DNA from: Pseudomonas sp. NC02
Lineage (GTDB): Bacteria; Pseudomonadota; Gammaproteobacteria; Pseudomonadales; Pseudomonadaceae
Direction: 5' to 3'
DNA length: 64,000 bases
Assembly: GCF_002874965.1 (NCBI RefSeq)
Contig: NZ_CP025624.1
Location: 5,642,001-5,706,000 of the forward strand
Under the pieces are notes generated by a model that worked only from the letters and a program-made list of their open reading frames with translations, made no database searches and had not been told where the DNA came from. Every line of letters begins with the position of its first letter. Positions within the stretch are counted from its first letter, which is position 1. The position numbers were made by a program, and so were the translations under genes. Positions 8,997 through 16,191 of this stretch are shown one piece after another.

Positions 8997-9016
8997 CGCC
9001 AACTAACAAGTTGGCG
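8997..9016. promoter_or_regulatory. perfect inverted repeat CGCCAAC-N6-GTTGGCG
   Basis: Two 7-base arms separated by TAACAA, in the gap between the pilus operon and the PadR-type regulator. It could be an operator or a small RNA hairpin; no T-run follows, so it is not a classical terminator. Confidence 0.4.
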
Positions 9017-9112
9017 AATATGTCGAAAGGGTCAGTGCGCTGATCGGCCCGTTTCGAGTCCCGTCTCACAAGACGCGAGATGACCGTTCGTCTGCCGAGG
9101 TTGCGGCGGCAA

Positions 9113-9126
9113 TAAGATATATCTTA
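9113..9126. promoter_or_regulatory. 14-bp palindrome TAAGATATATCTTA, candidate PadR/YqjI operator
   Basis: A perfect 14-base dyad 33 bp before the ATG of the PadR-family gene at 9159. PadR-type regulators bind AT-rich dyads and commonly repress their own promoters, so this is the natural candidate for autoregulation and for control of the coupled siderophore-interacting protein gene. The pairing with this regulator is inferred from position. Confidence 0.55.
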
Positions 9127-9158
9127 CGTTGTATCTAAACCAAACGAGAGCACCCGAA

Positions 9159-9707
9159 ATGAGAGACCATCATTCACACCGCGACCCCGGTGACAGCCGC
9201 GACGGCTTCGACAAACGTCCAGGCCGCGAGCGCGGCGGCCGTGGCCCACGGGTCTTCGCGCCCGGCGACCTGAAACTGCTGCTGCCGGCGCTGATCGCCG
9301 AACAGCCGTGCCATGGCTACGACCTGATTCGCCGGATCGAGACCCTGTTCGACGGCGCCTACAGCCCCAGCCCCGGCGTGATCTACCCCACGCTGACCTT
9401 TCTCGAAGAAAGCGAATTGATTACCGGCGACGCCGAAGACGGAAAAAAACGCTACACAATCACCGACGCCGGTCGTCTCTTCTTAAGCGAACAGGCGGTT
9501 GCCCTCGAAGGCATTCGCATGCGCATGGATGTGAGCAAACGTTCGCTGCGGGGCCAGGACCGTCCGCCGGAAATCCACGAGGCGGTGCATAACCTGCGCC
9601 ACGCCTTGCATTCGCACCACGGGCGCTGGAGCCCGGAAGAAATCGTTCGTGTCGCGGCGCTGCTCAACAGCACCGCCCAAGCCATTGCCGACGGGAAAGC
9701 TCAATGA
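9159..9707 (+). CDS. PadR-family regulator, YqjI-like
   Basis: 182 aa from ATG 9159. The N-terminus is His-rich (MRDHHSHRD) and Arg/Gly-rich up to residue ~35, a shortened version of the metal-binding tail of E. coli YqjI. A winged helix follows (FAPGDLKLLLPALIAEQPCHGYDLIRRIE…SPGVIYPTLTFLEE…KKRYTITDAGR) and then the C-terminal dimerisation helices. YqjI is a nickel-responsive repressor of the ferric reductase gene yqjH. Here the regulator is upstream of, and overlaps by ATGA with, the yqjH-like gene, whereas in E. coli the two are divergent. Metal response is inferred from the family. Confidence 0.8.
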   Translation: MRDHHSHRDPGDSRDGFDKRPGRERGGRGPRVFAPGDLKLLLPALIAEQPCHGYDLIRRIETLFDGAYSPSPGVIYPTLTFLEESELITGDAEDGKKRYTITDAGRLFLSEQAVALEGIRMRMDVSKRSLRGQDRPPEIHEAVHNLRHALHSHHGRWSPEEIVRVAALLNSTAQAIADGKAQ

Positions 9708-10453
9708 ATACCCAAGCCATCCACCGCGTGACCCACGAAATCAAACGCCGCCGCCTCGAAGTCCTGCGGGTGGTCGACATCACCCCGCGCATGCGCCGCA
9801 TCACCCTGGGCGGGCCGGAACTGGCGGGCTTTATCAGCCTGGGCAGTGACGATCACATCAAGCTGCTGTTCCCACAGAACGCCGCCGAACAAGCGGCGCT
9901 GGACAGCCCCGACTTCAACCTGCGCGGCGACGGCCCGCAACCCGCCATGCGCGATTACACCCCACGCCGGTACGACCTGGACATCGGCGAGCTGGACATC
10001 GACTTCGTGCTGCATGGCGATGGCCCTGCCTCCACCTGGGCCGAGCAGGCCAAGGTCGGTCAGCACCTGCACATCGGCGGGCCGCGTGGCTCGATGATCG
10101 TGCCGGATATCTTCGACAGCTACCTGTTGATCGGCGATGAAACCGCGATCCCGGCGATTGCCCGGCGCCTGGACGAATTGCCGGCGGGGCGCAAGGTATT
10201 GGCGGTGATCGAGATCGCCAATGCGGCGGAACAGCAGCCGCTGGCCAGCGCTGCCGAAGTGGAAGTGATCTGGGTGGTGCGCGGCCAGGATGACCTGCTC
10301 GAGACGGTGCAGAACCTGACGCTGCCGGGCGGTTCGCTGTACAGCTTTGTCGCCACCGAGAGCAAGCTCTCGCGCCAGGTGCGGCGGGTGCTGCTGGACA
10401 CGCACAACGTCAATGAGGCATTCCTCAAGGCCGTGGGTTACTGGCAACAGTGA
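9704..10453 (+). CDS. siderophore-interacting protein / NADPH-dependent ferric-chelate reductase (YqjH/ViuB family)
   Basis: 249 aa with an N-terminal FAD-binding barrel: RDYTPRRYD carries the R-x-Y-T/S flavin motif (~residues 85-93) and VLHGDGPASTWA follows the usual phosphate-binding segment. The C-terminal SIP lobe has LLIGDETAIPAIARRLDELP and ends in AVGYWQQ, the characteristic family tail. Such cytoplasmic enzymes release iron from imported ferric siderophores by reduction. The ATGA overlap with the PadR regulator shows translational coupling. The gene is followed immediately by a REPIN. Confidence 0.9.
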   Translation: MNTQAIHRVTHEIKRRRLEVLRVVDITPRMRRITLGGPELAGFISLGSDDHIKLLFPQNAAEQAALDSPDFNLRGDGPQPAMRDYTPRRYDLDIGELDIDFVLHGDGPASTWAEQAKVGQHLHIGGPRGSMIVPDIFDSYLLIGDETAIPAIARRLDELPAGRKVLAVIEIANAAEQQPLASAAEVEVIWVVRGQDDLLETVQNLTLPGGSLYSFVATESKLSRQVRRVLLDTHNVNEAFLKAVGYWQQ

Positions 10454-10456
10454 TCC

Positions 10457-10558
10457 CTGTAGGAGCGAGCTTGCTCGCGAAGAACCTGAGAGCGCCGCGT
10501 TAAACCAGACACACTGCGTTATCGTTAACGTTCTTCGCGAGCAATCTCGCTCCTACAG
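10457..10558. repeat. REPIN (two inverted REP sequences)
   Basis: Left REP 10457-10485 (CTGTAGGAGCGAGCTTGCTC…) and right REP 10530-10558 in opposite orientation enclose about 44 unique bases. It belongs to the TAGGAGCGAG subfamily and differs from the other REPINs of this window (GTGGGAGCGGG). The right REP is read through as the last codons of the membrane protein gene at 10525-11166. Confidence 0.9.
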
Positions 10559-11166
10559 ATTTTATCCAGCCCCACCACCCCCAGAGCAATCAGCACAAAC
10601 CCCACCAGAATCCCCCCGGCATTGATGAACACCTGTGGATAACCCAGGGTGTCCACGTTAATGAACGGGTACTGATACAGCCCCCACACATACCCGCGCA
10701 ACAACGCATAGGCGAAGTACACCACCGGGTAAATCACCCACAGCCCGATGTGTTTGAGGCGCAGGCTGCCCTTGGGCACGCACCACCACCAATACGCGAC
10801 AAACACCAACGGCATCACGTCGTGCAGCAACTCGTCCGCCACAAACTGCACCCCCGCAGGCTGCCACATGTGGCGCAACAACAGGCTGTAGGCGAGGCTG
10901 ACCACGACAATGCTCACGGCAATCCCGCTGCTGACTACGGGCCCGAGGAAGAACCGGCTCGCCGCGGTTGGCCGTTGCACCCACGCATGGGTCAACACCA
11001 CCGCCACCAGGGTGTTGGTGAGCACGGTGAAGAAGCTGAAGAAATTCACCAGGCCCGGCAACAGGCTGGCGCCATCGACCCAGCGGAAGTAGAAAATGAT
11101 GTACTGCTGCAGCGCCAGGCCGGCCCAACCGCCGAGGGCTGCGAGGCCGATAAGGTGACGTTTCAC
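10525..11166 (-). CDS. Pr6Pr-family integral membrane protein
   Basis: 213 aa with about six hydrophobic helices (for example GLAALGGWAGLALQQYIIFY, LVNFFSFFTVLTNTLVAVVL, VVSSGIAVSIVVVSLAYSLL) and the Pr6Pr-type segments NFFSFFTVLTNT, LLHDVMPLVF and WVIYPVVYFAYALLRG. The biochemical role of this family is unknown. A GTG start at 11166 lies one base after the stop of the VF530-like gene, so the two are probably co-transcribed. Its last ten residues, CRSEIAREER, are encoded by a REP sequence, which means a repeat inserted at or near the stop has extended the protein. Confidence 0.75.
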   Translation of the reverse strand: MKRHLIGLAALGGWAGLALQQYIIFYFRWVDGASLLPGLVNFFSFFTVLTNTLVAVVLTHAWVQRPTAASRFFLGPVVSSGIAVSIVVVSLAYSLLLRHMWQPAGVQFVADELLHDVMPLVFVAYWWWCVPKGSLRLKHIGLWVIYPVVYFAYALLRGYVWGLYQYPFINVDTLGYPQVFINAGGILVGFVLIALGVVGLDKICRSEIAREER

Positions 11167-11167
11167 C

Positions 11168-11404
11168 TCAGTCCTCGACCGGTCGCTTGGTGCGCATCAA
11201 CTTCACGTACAGGCCCTCGACCTTCTCCCGCGCCCACGGGGTCTTGCGCAGGAACGACAGGCTCGACTTGATGCTCGGGTCACTGGAAAAACAACGGATG
11301 TTGATGCGTTCGGCCAGGCCTTCCCATTGGTAATGCGCCACCAGCGCGGTGAGGACCTGTTCCAGGGTGACGCCGTGCAGTGGGTCTTTGTTTGTCGCGG
11401 TCAT
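11168..11404 (-). CDS. VF530 family small DNA-binding-like protein (DUF2132)
   Basis: 78 aa from ATG 11404 ([27 protein letters not shown]…). The core HGVTLE.ILT.LV..YGW..L...[26 protein letters not shown] is the VF530/DUF2132 signature: a small helical protein described structurally as DNA-binding-like, with no firmly known function. Longer in-frame starts run into the palindromic repeat and are unlikely. It is probably co-transcribed with the Pr6Pr membrane protein that begins directly after it. Confidence 0.85.
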   Translation of the reverse strand: MTATNKDPLHGVTLEQVLTALVAHYQWEGLAERINIRCFSSDPSIKSSLSFLRKTPWAREKVEGLYVKLMRTKRPVED

Positions 11405-11502
11405 GCCGGGCCTTTTGTGCAGAAAAGAAGAAAACGAAGCCGCGCACCTTAGCGGACGGGCCGTGCGGGTGGAAGCGTTGCCTTCACTATAGGCCACTGT
11501 TC

Positions 11503-11636
11503 GATCGTTCCCACGCCCTGCATGGGAATGCCGAATTGGACGCTCTGCGTCCCTCGGTCGACGCAAGTTTTAACCCTGCGCAATGGTGACGCAGAGCGTC
11601 ACGGCATGCATTTCCACGCAGAGCGTGGGAACGATC
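11503..11636. repeat. long palindromic repeat, copy A
   Basis: Begins GATCGTTCCCACGC and ends GCGTGGGAACGATC, with a second nested dyad (GGACGCTCTGCGTCC / GACGCAGAGCGTC). A shorter 107-bp copy is at 27190-27296; copy A has about 27 extra bases in the middle and an altered first arm (CACGCCCTGCATGGG instead of CACGCTCTGCGTGGG). It occupies the gap between the divergent VF530-like gene and znuD. As RNA it would fold into a large forked hairpin. Confidence 0.85.
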
Positions 11637-11695
11637 AGCGTGGGAGTGATCGAGCGGGGTTTGGGAAAGTTCCCCTTGGCAGGGAAAAAAGTGAT

Positions 11696-11708
11696 GTTAT
11701 ATTGTAAC
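11696..11708. promoter_or_regulatory. candidate Zur box GTTATATTGTAAC
   Basis: A near-perfect dyad (one mismatch) matching the gammaproteobacterial Zur consensus core GTTATA-T-TATAAC, 75 bp upstream of the start of the ZnuD-like receptor. In P. aeruginosa the znuD orthologue is repressed by Zur with zinc. The match of site and target makes zinc control likely. Confidence 0.75.
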
Positions 11709-11782
11709 GATAACTATCAAAGGGTATCGAATCCCTTACCGTTTTCAGCCTTCTCTTTTTGCCGTTTGCCAAGGAACGACCG

Positions 11783-13801
11783 ATGTCCCTCTCTTCTCTC
11801 TGGCGCCTCACCCCGCTGGCCGCCGCCCTGTTGATCACCTCCCAGGCCAACGCCCTGGAACTGCAACCCCAAGTCATCACCGGCAACCCGCTGGGCAGCG
11901 AAACCCTCGCCTCGCCCACCACCGTGCTCGAAGGCGATGACCTGACCCTGCAACAAAAAGGCAGCCTGGGTGAAACCCTGAACAAGCAGCCCGGTGTGTC
12001 GTCGTCGTACTTCGGCCCGGGGGCCAGCCGGCCGATCATTCGTGGCCAGGATGGTGACCGCATTCGCCTCCTGCGCAACGGAGTCGGCGCGCTGGATGCC
12101 TCGTCGTTGTCCTATGACCACGCGGTGCCGCTGGACCCGGTCAACGTCGACCGCATCGAAATCGTGCGCGGCCCGGCCGCCCTGCTCTACGGCGGCAGCG
12201 CCATCGGCGGCGTGGTCAATACCTTCGACAACCGCATCCCCACCGAAGCCATCGAAGGCATTCACGGTGCCGGTGAATTGCGCTACGGCGGCGCCGACAC
12301 CACCCGCAGCAGCGCCGGCAAACTGGAAGCCGGCAACGGCACCTTCGCCTTGCACCTGGACGCCAGCGCGCGGGAATTCAACGACCTGAAAATCCCCGGT
12401 TTTGCCCGCAGCCGTCATGCACCGCCAAGCGAAGACGGTGAAGGCAAGAACGGTCGCCTCGGCAACAGCGACGGACGCCAGGACGGTGGTGCAGTCGGCG
12501 GTTCCTACACTTGGGACGACGGTTACGCCGGGCTGTCCTACAGCAACTACGACAGCAACTACGGCTCCCCGGCCGAGCAGGACGTACGCATCCGCATGAA
12601 GCAGGATCACTACGCCTTTGCGTCCGAAATCCGCAACCTGCAAGGCCCTTTCACCTCGGTCAAACTCGACGCCGGCTATACCGACTACAAGCACATGGAA
12701 ATCGAAGGCGGCGAGACCGGCACCACCTTCAAGAACAAGGGCTACGAAGCCCGGGTGGAAGCGCGACACTTGCCGATCGGGCCGTTCAACGGCGTGGTGG
12801 GCGCCCAAGTCAGTCGCAATGAATTCTCGGCCCTGGGTGAAGAAGCCTTCGTGCCGCAGACCGATACCAACGCCGGCGCGCTGTTTATCCTCGAAGAAAT
12901 GCAGGCCTCCGAGCGCCTCAAGCTGAGCCTCGGCGGGCGCCTGGAACACACTAACGTCGACCCGGACGGCAAGGGCAACGCACGCTTCGTCAATGCCGAC
13001 AAATCCGCCGACTTCACCGCCGGCAGCCTGTCGTCCGGCGCGGTGTACACCCTCACGCCGATCTGGTCCCTGGCCGCCACCCTCGGCTACACCGAACGTG
13101 CCCCGACCTTCTACGAGCTGTATGCCAACGGCGCTCACGTCGCCACCGGCACCTATGAACTGGGCGACGCCAACCTGTCGAAAGAAAAAGCCGTGTCCAG
13201 CGACCTGGCACTGCGCTTCGACAACGGCACCCACAAGGGCAGCTTCGGCGTGTTCTACAGCCACTTCTCCAACTACATCGGCCTGCTGGGCAGCGGTCGC
13301 ACCTTGAATGACGAAGGCGAGGAAGACGCCGGCGGCATCCCTGAGTACAAATATTCCGGTGTGCGTGCGCGTTTCGCAGGCTTTGAAGCCCAGGATCACA
13401 TCAAGCTGGGGGAAGGTGCGTACGGCAAGTTTGCGCTGGAACTGTCGGGCGACTACACCCGTGCAACCAACCTGGACACGGGTGAAGCGTTGCCCCGCAT
13501 TGCGCCGTTGCGTTTGAACAGCGGCCTCTTGTGGGAACTGGATCGCTGGCAGGCGCGGATTGATGTTGAACACGCGGCGGGCCAGGGGCGGGTGCCGGAT
13601 AACGAAAGCGGTACCGACGGCTACACCACGTTGGGCGCCAGCGCCGGCTACCGCTTCAATGTCGGCGGCAGCCAGTGGCTGGCGTTCGTCAACGGCGAGA
13701 ACCTGACGAACCAGACCGTGCGCTACGCCAGTTCGATCCTGCGGGACATCGCCCCGGCGCCGGGTCGAAGTGTGCAGGTCGGGTTGCGCACCACCTTCTA
13801 A
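11783..13801 (+). CDS. znuD: TonB-dependent zinc receptor ZnuD
   Basis: 672 aa from ATG 11783 (AAGGAA ribosome site). Signal peptide to ANALE, then a plug domain with GNPLGSETLASPTTVLEGDDL, ASRPIIRGQDGDRIRLLRNGV and VDRIEIVRGPAALLYGGSAIGGVVN, then the 22-strand barrel ending in SVQVGLRTTF with the terminal Phe. The acidic/His insert around HAPPSEDGEGKNG and the overall wording match ZnuD of Neisseria, Acinetobacter and Pseudomonas. It imports zinc across the outer membrane with TonB energy. A Zur box precedes it and a REPIN follows. Confidence 0.9.
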   Translation: MSLSSLWRLTPLAAALLITSQANALELQPQVITGNPLGSETLASPTTVLEGDDLTLQQKGSLGETLNKQPGVSSSYFGPGASRPIIRGQDGDRIRLLRNGVGALDASSLSYDHAVPLDPVNVDRIEIVRGPAALLYGGSAIGGVVNTFDNRIPTEAIEGIHGAGELRYGGADTTRSSAGKLEAGNGTFALHLDASAREFNDLKIPGFARSRHAPPSEDGEGKNGRLGNSDGRQDGGAVGGSYTWDDGYAGLSYSNYDSNYGSPAEQDVRIRMKQDHYAFASEIRNLQGPFTSVKLDAGYTDYKHMEIEGGETGTTFKNKGYEARVEARHLPIGPFNGVVGAQVSRNEFSALGEEAFVPQTDTNAGALFILEEMQASERLKLSLGGRLEHTNVDPDGKGNARFVNADKSADFTAGSLSSGAVYTLTPIWSLAATLGYTERAPTFYELYANGAHVATGTYELGDANLSKEKAVSSDLALRFDNGTHKGSFGVFYSHFSNYIGLLGSGRTLNDEGEEDAGGIPEYKYSGVRARFAGFEAQDHIKLGEGAYGKFALELSGDYTRATNLDTGEALPRIAPLRLNSGLLWELDRWQARIDVEHAAGQGRVPDNESGTDGYTTLGASAGYRFNVGGSQWLAFVNGENLTNQTVRYASSILRDIAPAPGRSVQVGLRTTF

Positions 13802-13822
13802 CTGACTGCACTCGGTTAAAAC

Positions 13823-13912
13823 TGTGGGAGCGGGCTTGCTCGCGAAAGCGGAGTGTCAGTCAATACATGGGTGACTGACTCACCGTCTTCGCGAGCAAGC
13901 CCGCTCCCACAT
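13823..13912. repeat. REPIN
   Basis: Two inverted REP copies (GTGGGAGCGGGCTTGCTCGCGA and complement) around a ~45-bp centre, between the convergent ends of znuD and the multiheme cytochrome gene, where its hairpins may also stabilise or end transcripts. Confidence 0.92.
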
Positions 13913-13943
13913 TGACTGTGCCCACTTCGAACAGGTGGTGGGG

Positions 13944-15968
13944 TTAGTACCGCGCATCCACGGGCTTACCCCCCTTCGGCCAGTCCTTCACCTTGTCCGG
14001 GAAATCCGGACGAGGTTGTTGGGAGAAGTACGCTGCCACATCCACCGCCTCCTGATCCGACAACCCGCCCTGCCCCAACGGGAATTTCTCGTGAAAACCG
14101 ATCGGCATGTTGCGTTTGACGAACGCCGCCGCCGTGTACAGCCGCGCCATCCCCGCCCCGATATTGAACGACTGCTCGCCCCACAACGGCGGGTACACCA
14201 ACTCGCCATCCGCCCGCGTCAACCCTTGGCCATTGTCGCCATGGCACACCGCGCATTGCCGGGCGTACACCTGCCTGCCATTCTGCATATCCGGCTTGAT
14301 CGCCGGGTCGACCTTGCCCACCCCGCGCCCGGCGACTTTATCTTCGGGCCTGGTGTTGTTTTTCATCCAGTCGAAGTACGCCACCATCGCCTGCATATCC
14401 GCCGATTCCGCTGGCAACGGCTTGCCATTCATCGAGCGACGGAAGCAGCCGTTGATCCGCTCTTCCAGGCTCACCACCTTGCCCGCACGCGGCGCATAGC
14501 TCGGGAAAAATGCCGAGACGCCCACAAACGGCGAACCATCCGCCACGGTGCCGGCGTTGAGATGGCAGCTGGTGCAGTTCAGCGAGTTGCCCACGTTATT
14601 GGGCAGCAGTTCCTTGGTCTGCAGGTGCAGGCGCATGCCGCGTACCACCTGATCGGCATTCGGCGCCGCCAACAATTCGGCCAGGCGTGGGGTTTCAAAC
14701 GCTGACGAATCGGTGGTGACCGGGTTGAGCTGGCCGCGCATTTTCTTCACTTGGGCAGCCGTGACAGGCGTGCCTTCGTTGCCCCAACTGCTGCGCGCGA
14801 AACTGAGGATTTCAGCGATTTCCTGATCCGCCAACCGCGCAAACCCAGGCATGGTGTAGACCCGTGGATGGGCTGCGGTCTCGGCGGTTTCCCAACCGGT
14901 GAGGGTGATGTGCAGCAGTGACGTCGGGTTGTTCGAGGCAACGCTCGGGTTGCCGGCCAACGGCGGGAACAGCCCTTTCACCCCGCCGCCATCGCTGCGG
15001 TGGCAGTCACTGCAAAACTGCATGTAACCCAGGCCACCACGGCTGGTGAACAAGTCCTTGGGCGGTGCGGCGGGTTCGTGGGCCACGGCGGGCATCGGCA
15101 GGTCGTCCTTGCCCGGCGGCAGGGATTTGAGATACGTCGCGATGGCGGTCAAATCGGCATCGGTGAAGTGTTGGGTACTGTGATGAATCACATCCGCCAT
15201 GTTGCCCGCGACCGTGGCAAAGCGGTTCTGCCCGGTCTTGAGCAATTGCACGGTGTCGTCCACCGTCCACAGGTTGCGCAGGCTCAAGGCGCGCCAGTGC
15301 TCGACAGTCTCACCGGCCAGGTAATGCCGGCCACTGCGGCCCGCGTCGCTCATGGCTTTTTCCTGGAAGGCGATGCCGCGCGGGGTGTGGCACGAGCCGC
15401 AGTGGCCCAGGCCCTGGACGAGGTAGGCGCCACGGTTAAGCACGTCATCCTTCGCCGGGTCCGGCACGAATGGTTGCTTGTCGAGAAACGCCAAATTCCA
15501 CAACGCCAGGCCCCAGCGCTGGTTGAACGGGAAGCCCATCTCGGCGTCCAGGTTGGGTTTGTTCACCGCCTCCACGCCCTGCATCAGGTAGGCGAACAAG
15601 GCGCGCATGTCGCCTTCGCTCATCTTCGCGTAGGACGGGTAAGGCATCGCCGGGTACAGGTTCTGCCCGGCCGGCGTCACGCCTTCACGCATCACCCGGT
15701 CGAACTGCTCGAAGGTGTACTGGCCGATGCCGGTGTCACGGTCCGGGGTGATGTTGCTCGAATAGATCGTGCCCATCGGCGTGCCCAGTTCCAGCCCGCC
15801 GGCCATCTGCGCGCCTTGCCTGGCGGTGTGGCAGGCGATGCAGTCGCCCAGTTGGGCAACGTATTTGCCCTGTTCGATCAGCGTGGGGTCGGCTTCGTTG
15901 GCGTGCAGGGGAAGGGAAAGGCACAGCACCACCCCCACAAGGCCCAGACGTGACAGGGGAAAAATCAT
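13944..15968 (-). CDS. pentaheme cytochrome c: dehydrogenase-type triheme domain fused to TsdA-like diheme domain
   Basis: 674 aa, exported (signal to LPLHA). Five CxxCH sites: C43-H47, C190-H194 and C319-H323 in an N-terminal part that resembles the triheme cytochrome subunit of gluconate/sorbitol dehydrogenases (compare 20212-21654), then C465-H469 and C572-H576 in a C-terminal part with NSLNCTSCHLNAGT, ERINGCFRRSMNGKPLP and YFDWMK. These are hallmarks of thiosulfate dehydrogenase TsdA, including the Cys (C508) that ligates the active-site heme in that family. There is no C-terminal anchor. A good ribosome site (AAAGGAA) precedes it. It likely shuttles electrons in the periplasm; thiosulfate as donor or acceptor is a prediction only. 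Confidence 0.82.
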   Translation of the reverse strand: MIFPLSRLGLVGVVLCLSLPLHANEADPTLIEQGKYVAQLGDCIACHTARQGAQMAGGLELGTPMGTIYSSNITPDRDTGIGQYTFEQFDRVMREGVTPAGQNLYPAMPYPSYAKMSEGDMRALFAYLMQGVEAVNKPNLDAEMGFPFNQRWGLALWNLAFLDKQPFVPDPAKDDVLNRGAYLVQGLGHCGSCHTPRGIAFQEKAMSDAGRSGRHYLAGETVEHWRALSLRNLWTVDDTVQLLKTGQNRFATVAGNMADVIHHSTQHFTDADLTAIATYLKSLPPGKDDLPMPAVAHEPAAPPKDLFTSRGGLGYMQFCSDCHRSDGGGVKGLFPPLAGNPSVASNNPTSLLHITLTGWETAETAAHPRVYTMPGFARLADQEIAEILSFARSSWGNEGTPVTAAQVKKMRGQLNPVTTDSSAFETPRLAELLAAPNADQVVRGMRLHLQTKELLPNNVGNSLNCTSCHLNAGTVADGSPFVGVSAFFPSYAPRAGKVVSLEERINGCFRRSMNGKPLPAESADMQAMVAYFDWMKNNTRPEDKVAGRGVGKVDPAIKPDMQNGRQVYARQCAVCHGDNGQGLTRADGELVYPPLWGEQSFNIGAGMARLYTAAAFVKRNMPIGFHEKFPLGQGGLSDQEAVDVAAYFSQQPRPDFPDKVKDWPKGGKPVDARY

Positions 15969-16191
15969 CGCACTATTCCTTTAATAACCCGGCCTGGGGC
16001 GGTCCCCTCGGCGCAGGTCTGCAATCGTTTTTATTGGGTCATCAGGCAGATAACCGGGGCATGGCCAGCCCCAGCTTTGTTGTAGCGGATTTTTTGCGCG
16101 CGGCCCTTGATGTGGATCAGGCGGCATGTTCTACAGTGGAACTGAAATTGACTAATTGACGCGGGCATCGATGTCGGCGAGGAGAGCAAGG

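Larger units (their letters stand above)
8619..9158. other. AT-rich divergent intergenic region between pilus operon and PadR regulator
   Basis: No convincing gene. The stretch from about 8630 to 8990 is much richer in A and T than the rest of the window, with runs such as TTATAAAAAACAACAG. It must hold the promoter of the leftward pilus operon and that of the rightward regulator. A perfect 7-bp inverted repeat lies at 8997-9016 and a 14-bp palindrome at 9113-9126. AT-rich leaders of pilus operons are commonly silenced by MvaT/H-NS-type proteins; that is inference here. Confidence 0.6.

Noticed and set aside
8747..9043. 98-residue open frame in the AT-rich region upstream of the pilus operon
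   Set aside because: No ribosome site or family resemblance; AT-rich DNA gives such frames by chance and the stretch must hold two promoters.
11717..13573. 618-residue open frame antisense to znuD
   Set aside because: Product of high-GC codon bias on the opposite strand; low-complexity Gly/Val/Ala composition and the sense gene is unmistakable.
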